Origin: Verrucomicrobiales bacterium
GTDB lineage: Bacteria; Verrucomicrobiota; Verrucomicrobiia; Verrucomicrobiales; DEV007
Direction of reading: 5' to 3'
NCBI GenBank assembly: GCA_023253615.1
Contig: JALRFZ010000012.1
Coordinates: 1-10,864 of the forward strand
Length of the DNA: 10,864 bases
The position numbers and the translations under genes were made by a program. Shown piece after piece: positions 6,493 to 10,864 of this stretch. A model generated the notes under the pieces. That model saw only the letters and a list, made by a program, of their open reading frames with translations. It was not told the origin of the DNA and searched no databases. Every line of letters starts with the position of its first letter. Position 1 is the stretch's first letter.

Positions 6493-7374
6493 TCAGACTC
6501 CCATGGGATGCCAGGCGGTCTTGAACTCGATCGTGTCAAGGATGCGGTAGGGATCGTTCGCCTCTTCCTTGAACCAATCCGCGGGGGCGGCCAGGGAATG
6601 ATCGTGGACCCGTTTGAGATTGTCGGCGGCACCGCCCTGCAGGATCCGGAAGATTTCCGCATCACCCGATCCGTCGATCACGGCATTCACATCGAGATGG
6701 CTCGCGAGCCAGGGGGCGAGTTCGGCACGTTTCCCGGTGAGCAGATTGATGACACCGCCCGGGAGATCACTCGTGGCAAGAGCCTCGGCGAGGGATAGGG
6801 CGGGGAGGGGAGCAGTCTCCGAAGCGAGGGCGACGCAGGTGTTGCCTGACAAAACGACACGACTCAACAGGGTCGTGAGACCGAGCAAAGAGGGTTGGTC
6901 GGGGGCGAAGATGCCGACGACTCCGGAGGGTTCGGGAGCGGTGAAATTGAAATGGGGCGAGGCGACGGGATTCACCGACCCGAAGACGGAGCCGAGTTTG
7001 TCGGTCCAGCCGGCGTGATGGACGAGCGTATCGACCGAGGCCTCGACCTCGCGCCGGGCGTCGGCGGGGCTGGCCCCGGTGACTTCGGAAATCTCGGCGG
7101 CGAAACTGGCGGCGCGTCCCTCGATCATCTCGGCGGCGCGGTAGAGGATCTGCCCGCGGAGGTAGGCGGTGGTGGCACTCCAGCCGGGCAGGGCGGCGCG
7201 GGCGGCGGCGATGGCATCGCGGAGATCCTTGCGCGAGGCGTGGCAGTAGTGGGCGAGGTGCTCGCGGGTGGTGGCGTGTCGGGCAGTCATGGTGCGTCCG
7301 CTCTCGGTGCGGGGGAACTTTCCGCCGATGTAGAGCTTGTAGGTCTTGAGGACCTTCAGTCGGGCAGGGGGCAT
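6493..7374 (-). CDS. Truncated aldehyde dehydrogenase-like protein, probably non-catalytic
   Basis: The product has 293 residues, against about 480 for a full aldehyde dehydrogenase. The N-terminal ALDH features are clear: YKLYIGGKFPRTESGRTM (12-29), RKDLRDAIAAARAALPGWSA (48-67), the ALYRAAEMIE-type helix, and PEPSGVVGIFAP (147-158). The usual PWNFP is replaced by PDQPS (158-162), so the conserved oxyanion asparagine is gone. The protein ends with a short tail (EFKTAWHPMGV) before the domain that would hold the catalytic cysteine. The frame is intact and it sits 4 bases from deoB, so it looks like a maintained short form, not a fresh pseudogene. From memory, short ALDH paralogues with a KTxWHP tail occur beside a full ALDH and deoC in other phyla. 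It may be a structural partner of an acetaldehyde-oxidising enzyme encoded elsewhere. The start at the ATG at 7374 lacks a clear ribosome binding site. Confidence 0.8.
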   Translation of the reverse strand: MPPARLKVLKTYKLYIGGKFPRTESGRTMTARHATTREHLAHYCHASRKDLRDAIAAARAALPGWSATTAYLRGQILYRAAEMIEGRAASFAAEISEVTGASPADARREVEASVDTLVHHAGWTDKLGSVFGSVNPVASPHFNFTAPEPSGVVGIFAPDQPSLLGLTTLLSRVVLSGNTCVALASETAPLPALSLAEALATSDLPGGVINLLTGKRAELAPWLASHLDVNAVIDGSGDAEIFRILQGGAADNLKRVHDHSLAAPADWFKEEANDPYRILDTIEFKTAWHPMGV

Positions 7375-7393
7375 GGCCCGAATGTAGCGGGAA

Positions 7394-7412
7394 TCCTGTT
7401 CCCGGAACAGGA
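7394..7412. promoter_or_regulatory. Perfect dyad, candidate operator upstream of the ALDH-like/deoB unit
   Basis: TCCTGTTCC-C-GGAACAGGA is a perfect 9-bp inverted repeat around one base. It lies 20 to 38 bases before the ATG at 7374, in the 83-base gap between the DsrE-family gene and the ALDH-like gene. Its place fits a repressor operator over the promoter of the nucleoside-sugar unit. It could also be a hairpin in the RNA; in the plus direction it is followed by a short TTTT, but no plus-strand gene precedes it. Confidence 0.45.
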
Positions 7413-7457
7413 ATTTTCAAAGAACGGCCCGATTTCCGGCGAGGAATCGCCTTGGAC

Positions 7458-7979
7458 TCACGTGAAGAGAATGTGCGAACCCTCACCCGCGGCCTCTTCG
7501 TAGAACTGCCCGACGGTGAGGACGCCGTCGACGCGGTCGCAGAGGTCCTCGCGCTTCAGCTTGAACATGTCCATGGCGAGCTTGCAGGCGTAGAGCTTGC
7601 CGCCTGAGTCGGAGATGAGCTCGAGAAACTCGCGGACGGGTGGGATGTCGAGTTTGTCCATCTCCTTGTTCATGAGATGGGTCGCGAAGGCGCTGACGCC
7701 GGGGATGGCGCCCATCCAGGTGGGAAAGGGCATCGTCATGGGCAGGCCGAGCATGGGCATGGCCATGTTCAGGGCGGAATTGCCGACCGTGGAGACCTTC
7801 AGGTGATCGAGCGTCTTGTCGACGAGCGCGTTCAGACCGAAGAAGGTGAAAAAGACGGAGGCCTCGATGCCCTCCATTCGGGCGCCATTGGCCATGATGA
7901 GGGCGGGATAGACGCCGTCGAGCGAGCCACGGCTCACGATGAGGCAGATCTTTTTCACGGGCTGGGTGGGAGTGCTCAT
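7458..7979 (-). CDS. DsrE/DsrF/DrsH-like sulfur-transfer protein (DsrE2-like)
   Basis: The product has 173 residues and starts at the ATG at 7979, where the typical strand KKICLIVSRGSLDGVYPALI begins. It has the DsrE-family layout: a first strand and helix, IEASVFFTFFGLNAL, a long hydrophobic Met/Pro/Gly-rich middle (about residues 68-95, NMAMPMLGLPMTMPFPTWMG), and the conserved cysteine in KLYACKLAMDMF. The hydrophobic middle is typical of the DsrE2 type and may contact the membrane. DsrE proteins carry persulfide on the conserved cysteine and hand sulfur to TusA- or TusE-like carriers. It is the third gene of the SQR-TusE-DsrE operon, 19 bases after the TusE-like gene. It has no visible Shine-Dalgarno sequence, so translational coupling is possible. 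The two partner DsrF and DsrH subunits are not present here. Confidence 0.85.
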   Translation of the reverse strand: MSTPTQPVKKICLIVSRGSLDGVYPALIMANGARMEGIEASVFFTFFGLNALVDKTLDHLKVSTVGNSALNMAMPMLGLPMTMPFPTWMGAIPGVSAFATHLMNKEMDKLDIPPVREFLELISDSGGKLYACKLAMDMFKLKREDLCDRVDGVLTVGQFYEEAAGEGSHILFT

Positions 7980-7998
7980 GTCTGGAGGGAAAGTGAAA

Positions 7999-8310
7999 TC
8001 AAATGCAGCCGACCGGTTTCGGGATGCCGGCGATCTTGGAGGATTTTTTCAAGGGCCCGCCGGGGAAAAGATCGTAGAGCTCCTTGGTCGTGACGACGCC
8101 GCTTTTCCCCATGCCGCGGATGGTGAGGGCGGCGCCCTTGGCCTGTTGCTCGCGCAGGTAGCGGATCACTTTCCAGTGGCCCTCGACAAGAGGCCCGACG
8201 CCTTCTTCGGCGGCGATCGCCTCGGCGACGGCTTCGGTCCACTGGGTCATGTCGGTGAGGTAACCCTCTTCATTCACATCGAGGTCGGTTCCGGCGAGAT
8301 TTTTGTTCAT
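7999..8310 (-). CDS. TusE/DsrC-family sulfur carrier with a single C-terminal cysteine
   Basis: The product has 103 residues and starts at the ATG at 8310, giving MNKNLAGTDLDVNEEGYL, the standard family opening; an upstream extension would run into the preceding flavoprotein gene. Family motifs are W24, EEGVGPLVEGHWKVI (35-49), LREQQAKGAA, and the C-terminal arm KIAGIPKPVGCI. The penultimate C102 is the sulfur-binding cysteine (CysA). The site of the second DsrC cysteine, eleven residues earlier, is serine (S91). A DsrC-type internal disulfide or trisulfide is therefore impossible, and the protein falls with TusE-like carriers. TusE normally gets sulfur from TusBCD for tRNA 2-thiolation, but no tusBCD or mnmA is nearby. 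Its neighbours suggest it takes sulfur derived from sulfide oxidation. It lies 14 bases after the flavoprotein gene and 19 before the DsrE gene. Confidence 0.9.
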   Translation of the reverse strand: MNKNLAGTDLDVNEEGYLTDMTQWTEAVAEAIAAEEGVGPLVEGHWKVIRYLREQQAKGAALTIRGMGKSGVVTTKELYDLFPGGPLKKSSKIAGIPKPVGCI

Positions 8311-8324
8311 GGTAGGATGGGGGA

Positions 8325-9557
8325 TTATTTCGCGGCCGCGGGCGGGGCCTTCTTTTGGCGGCTGATCCCCGGGAGGGGGCGCGCCTTGAGAAGGAGATTC
8401 CAATAGACGTGGCGGAAGGCGAGTTTGCCGAGGTGGTTGAGGCGGCTTTCCTCCAGCAGCTTCATCGGGCCGAAGGCGAAGGGAAAGCGGCCTTCGTGGG
8501 GCTCGTGCTCGTAGTTGAAATCGATGAGGAGGGCCTTGCCATCGCCCGATTCGATGAAGCAGTTCGAATGTCCGTCGAATTCCTCCTTCAGCGCTTCGCC
8601 GTTGATGTGGCGGAGAATGTTGTCGGCGAGCGTCTCGCTCTCGAAATGCGCGACCGATCCGGCCTTCGAGGCGGGCAGGTTGGTGGCATCGCCGAGGACG
8701 AAGACATCGGAATGATCGATCGACTGCAGGGTGTGTTTGTGGGTGGCGATGAAATCGAGGTCATCGCCGAGTCCGGAGCGGCGCACGGCTTCATCGCCCA
8801 TGTTCGTGGGCGTGGTGACGAGGAGATCATAGGGCACCTCTCGTCCGTCGTAGCAGACGAGTTTGTCGTTTTCCTGATCGACGCGTTCGGCCACGAAATC
8901 GGTGACGAGTTCGATCCCCTTGTCGCCGAGGAGATGCCCGAGCTTTTTCGAGGCCTTCGGTTTGGTGAAGGCACCGGAGAGCGGGGTGACGTAGGTGAGG
9001 GTGACCCGGTCGCGGATGCCCCGCTTCTTGAAGTAGGAGTCGGCGAGAAAGGTGAACTCAAGCGGGGCGACGGGACATTTCACCGGCATCTCGTTCACAT
9101 GGACGACGACCCGCCCGCCCGGGAAAGAGGCAAGTTTCTCCCGCAGCGCCCGGGCGCCGTCGAGGGTGTAGAAATCGTGGATGTTCACCCGCCACTTCGG
9201 TCCCAGCATGCCCTCGGTCTCCTCGGGAGCGGTGCGGCAACCGGTCGCGACGATGAGCACATCGTAGGCGAGGACGTTCCCGTTCGCGAGGGCCACTTCG
9301 TGATCCTGCGGCCGGATCTCGCCGATCTCGGCGTGGATGAAGTCGACTCCATCCGGCACGAAATCGCGGGTGTTCCGCACGATCTGGGACTCCGTGTAGT
9401 CGCCGAAGGGAAGAAAGAGCAACCCCGGCTGGTAGAGGTGCTTCTCCGACCGGTCCACGAGGCGCAACCGCCATTCGGCGCGGGGGAGGCGGCGCCGAAG
9501 GTGGTTGGCCATCATGGTTCCAGCCGTTCCGGCTCCGAGGATGAGGAGATCACGCAT
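8325..9557 (-). CDS. Sulfide:quinone oxidoreductase-like FAD-dependent oxidoreductase
   Basis: The product has 410 residues, start ATG at 9557. It has two FAD-binding motifs: LLILGAGTAG (GxGxxG at 8-13) and VFVLGDATNLPASKAGS (286-301). The loop YQPGLLFLPFG (42-52) and the segment VKCPVAPLE (159-167) are typical of sulfide:quinone oxidoreductases. Candidate redox cysteines are C107 (ATGCRTAPEE), C161 and C333 (NCFIESGDGK). C161 matches the conserved SQR cysteine, while the roles of the other two are inferred. The C-terminal amphipathic stretch (about 360-398) could dock on the membrane, where electrons would pass to quinone. There is no signal peptide, so the protein faces the cytoplasm unless it is carried by a partner. 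It is the first gene of the sulfur operon and is preceded by an AT-rich promoter. It could alternatively be a persulfide-forming flavoprotein or an NADH dehydrogenase-like protein. Confidence 0.85.
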   Translation of the reverse strand: MRDLLILGAGTAGTMMANHLRRRLPRAEWRLRLVDRSEKHLYQPGLLFLPFGDYTESQIVRNTRDFVPDGVDFIHAEIGEIRPQDHEVALANGNVLAYDVLIVATGCRTAPEETEGMLGPKWRVNIHDFYTLDGARALREKLASFPGGRVVVHVNEMPVKCPVAPLEFTFLADSYFKKRGIRDRVTLTYVTPLSGAFTKPKASKKLGHLLGDKGIELVTDFVAERVDQENDKLVCYDGREVPYDLLVTTPTNMGDEAVRRSGLGDDLDFIATHKHTLQSIDHSDVFVLGDATNLPASKAGSVAHFESETLADNILRHINGEALKEEFDGHSNCFIESGDGKALLIDFNYEHEPHEGRFPFAFGPMKLLEESRLNHLGKLAFRHVYWNLLLKARPLPGISRQKKAPPAAAK

Positions 9558-9572
9558 ACGGGTCGGGGATTA

Positions 9573-9604
9573 ATATAACTATATAGCGATGAATGGAATC
9601 TCAA
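9573..9604 (-). promoter_or_regulatory. Candidate promoter of the sulfur operon with a small AT dyad
   Basis: On the minus strand TTGAGA (plus 9599-9604) and TATAGT (plus 9578-9583) are -35- and -10-like hexamers, but the 15-base spacer is short. A dyad, ATATA-AC-TATAT (9573-9584), overlaps the -10 and could bind a regulator. It lies 16 to 27 bases before the ATG at 9557 and stands out as AT-rich within GC-rich DNA. Confidence 0.4.
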
Positions 9605-9694
9605 GGGGAAATTCTTCCGAAAATGGAGAAATGCTGCGCGGAAATTGTCAGAAGCGGATTGGCAGGGGCTCGCGGATGTGGTTCGCTCATGGGG

Positions 9695-10057
9695 ATGGAT
9701 TCCTCAAAGCCGGATCGACCGGTGCAGCAGCCGATCTTCTCATTCCGCTTCCGTCGGAATTTCCTCTTTGTCGCGACCTTGCTCACGCTGGTGCTGGTCT
9801 TTCTCGGGGTGGTGCCCTATCACGAGCGGCTTTCGGAGAGTGTGGCACGTTTCACGATTTTCTGGGCCGGCGTGTTCGTGCTGGCGACCGCGGTGCTGGC
9901 CCTCGCGATCTACGATCTGGCCCGGGTGCGGCGGGAACACCAGCGGCGGGTGCGTGAGTTGGAAAAGGAACTCGCCGCGGCGGCGGCGGACGCGCGCGAA
10001 ATGATGCGGCGTCATCAGGAGGAGGCGTCCGGCCATGGCTCCGGAGACCGAAGGTGA
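9695..10057 (+). CDS. Small two-helix membrane protein with a coiled-coil tail, function unknown
   Basis: The product has 120 residues from the ATG at 9695. The ATG at 9689 would add two residues. Still longer upstream extension gives an unlikely Cys- and Gly-rich leader. There are two membrane helices, about residues 22-40 (NFLFVATLLTLVLVFLGVV) and 53-74 (FTIFWAGVFVLATAVLALAI), joined by a short loop. They are followed by a charged, Ala- and Glu-rich coiled coil (about 75-110, RREHQRRVRELEKELAAAAA). The layout is like a small inner-membrane scaffold or an accessory subunit. The end overlaps the start of the M48 protease gene by 23 bases, and its last codons contain that gene's ribosome binding site, so the two are translated together. 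It has no known family motif, but the link to the protease suggests it may help that enzyme or share its regulation. Confidence 0.6.
   Translation: MDSSKPDRPVQQPIFSFRFRRNFLFVATLLTLVLVFLGVVPYHERLSESVARFTIFWAGVFVLATAVLALAIYDLARVRREHQRRVRELEKELAAAAADAREMMRRHQEEASGHGSGDRR
10017..10025 (+). promoter_or_regulatory. Shine-Dalgarno sequence of the M48 protease gene
   Basis: AGGAGGAGG lies 9 bases before the ATG at 10035, within the last codons of the membrane-protein gene. It supports 10035 over the internal ATG at 10122 as the start of the protease. Confidence 0.55.
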
Positions 10058-10864
10058 GGTGACTGCCGCCGCCGGTCCTTTCCGTTTGCCGGGGCGATTC
10101 CTCTGGCGTAAACCAAGGGCGATGCAGATCAACGCCTGGTTCATCGTCATTGTCGTCGCCCTCGTCGTGCTCTGGAAGCTCGATCTCTTCGCGACCTTGT
10201 TGAACCTGAAATCACTCGGGGCGGAAATCCCGGAGGCTTTCCGCGGGGTGATCGACCAGGAAGCCTATGAGCGCTCGCAGGAATACACCCGCGCCAAGGC
10301 CGTGCTGGGGATCGGCGAGGGGATCTTTTCCCTGGTGGTGCTGTTCACCTTCTGGTGCCTCGGCGGCTTTGGCTGGCTCGACGGCGAGGTGCGGGAATTT
10401 ATCGGCAAAGGCGGCTCGATCCTCGCGGGAATCGTCTACATCAGCGCGATCGCTCTGGCCCTGGGGATTCTCCGTCTGCCCTTCGATTACTATGAAACGT
10501 TCGTGCTGGAGGAGCAATTCGGCTTCAACCGCACCACGCTCGGGATCTGGATCGGCGATCTGGTGAAAGGAGCGGCCTTGTCGTTCCTGCTCGGAGCCCC
10601 CTTGCTGGCGGCCTTGATCTGGATCTTCGAATCGGTGCCTTTGGCCTGGCTCTGGGGTTGGGGATTGGTGACGGCCGCGTCCCTGTTGCTCGCCTACGTG
10701 GCTCCCACGTGGATCCTCCCGCTCTTCAACCAATTCCAGCCGTTGCCCGACGGCAGTCTCCGCCAGTCGATCGAGGCGATGGCCAAAAAGTGCGATTATC
10801 CGCTCACGGAAGTCAGTGTGATGGACGGATCGAAGCGCTCGACCAAGTCGAATGCTTTTTTTAC
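10035..10864 (+). CDS. M48 family CAAX prenyl protease 1 / Ste24-like metallopeptidase (3' partial)
   Basis: About 276 residues are visible and the frame is open at the window end. The start at 10035 has a strong Shine-Dalgarno sequence. An internal ATG at 10122 (MQINAWFIVIVV) is the other possibility and would remove 29 residues without predicted structure. Five membrane helices are visible, centred near residues 40, 105, 140, 183 and 210. Ste24-type conserved stretches are LPFDYYETFVLEEQFGFNRT, LLAYVAPTWILPLFNQF and VSVMDGSKRSTKSNAFF. In this family the zinc-binding HExxH motif comes about 25 residues after the last segment, just outside the window. The bacterial members are integral inner-membrane proteases. 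Their substrates are poorly known, and a role in membrane-protein quality control is likelier than prenyl processing, since bacteria lack CAAX prenylation. Confidence 0.9.
   Translation, partial: MAPETEGEVTAAAGPFRLPGRFLWRKPRAMQINAWFIVIVVALVVLWKLDLFATLLNLKSLGAEIPEAFRGVIDQEAYERSQEYTRAKAVLGIGEGIFSLVVLFTFWCLGGFGWLDGEVREFIGKGGSILAGIVYISAIALALGILRLPFDYYETFVLEEQFGFNRTTLGIWIGDLVKGAALSFLLGAPLLAALIWIFESVPLAWLWGWGLVTAASLLLAYVAPTWILPLFNQFQPLPDGSLRQSIEAMAKKCDYPLTEVSVMDGSKRSTKSNAFF

Noticed and set aside
5484..6524. A 346-residue plus-strand frame opposite deoB
   Set aside because: It is antisense to an unmistakable phosphopentomutase, and its Gly-, Glu- and Asp-rich product looks like reverse-strand shadow sequence.
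6489..6665. An N-terminal extension of phosphopentomutase to 6665
   Set aside because: It would overlap the ALDH-like gene by over 170 bases and encodes low-complexity Ser-, Arg- and Pro-rich sequence. The family start is at the GTG at 6488.
7396..7410. A LexA/SOS-box reading of the dyad (CTGT...ACAG, or TGTTC...GAACA)
   Set aside because: The spacing is CTGT-N7-ACAG and TGTTC-N3-GAACA, one base short of the motifs I know, and the downstream genes are not SOS genes. I kept it only as a generic dyad.
8355..9578. A 407-residue open frame on the plus strand opposite the flavoprotein gene
   Set aside because: It lies antisense to a gene with clear FAD motifs and has no recognisable domains. Long antisense frames are expected in GC-rich coding DNA.

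Overview
The window is GC-rich (low to mid 60s percent GC by eye) bacterial chromosome with dense, mostly short-gapped genes. Gene content points to a Gram-negative of the Planctomycetota-Verrucomicrobiota-Chlamydiota group, most likely Verrucomicrobiota. The main clues are a secreted SGNH hydrolase with a C-terminal sandwich-like domain, a secreted PQQ-type beta-propeller opening with the WRGPNGNG signature, and a sulfide:quinone oxidoreductase-TusE-DsrE set. This placement is an inference from gene style; no rRNA or marker gene is present. I see no tRNA, rRNA, CRISPR array, insertion sequence or integrase.

Layout, left to right. (1) 1-2190, plus strand: the 3' part of a secreted SGNH/GDSL hydrolase, then a hairpin-containing spacer and a Gfo/Idh/MocA dehydrogenase resembling UDP-GlcNAc 3-dehydrogenases. 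(2) 2191-3009: a hairpin, a strikingly AT-rich promoter region, and a secreted protein with one TPR-like repeat. (3) 3010-4551: a small 68-residue protein on the minus strand, divergent from a secreted beta-propeller protein. (4) 4579-7374, minus strand: a tight four-gene run read right to left, consisting of a truncated aldehyde-dehydrogenase-like protein lacking its catalytic domain, phosphopentomutase (deoB), a 103-residue protein of unknown function, and an HNH endonuclease whose TTG start overlaps the preceding stop. (5) 7458-9557, minus strand: a three-gene sulfur operon, sulfide:quinone oxidoreductase-like flavoprotein, TusE/DsrC-family carrier, and DsrE-family protein. (6) 9695-10864, plus strand: a two-helix membrane protein overlapping the start of a Ste24-type M48 CAAX protease, cut by the window end before its HExxH motif.

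Three units look functional as groups. In the sulfur operon the flavoprotein probably oxidises sulfide, and the TusE and DsrE proteins probably pass the sulfane sulfur on inside the cell. The TusE protein has only the penultimate C-terminal cysteine; the second DsrC cysteine is serine, so it is not a dissimilatory sulfite reductase partner. In the deo-type unit, phosphopentomutase feeds pentose phosphates from nucleosides into central metabolism, and its partner is probably a non-catalytic ALDH homologue. The small-protein/HNH pair appended to deoB looks like an inserted module of unknown role, and it is the most system-like unexplained unit here.
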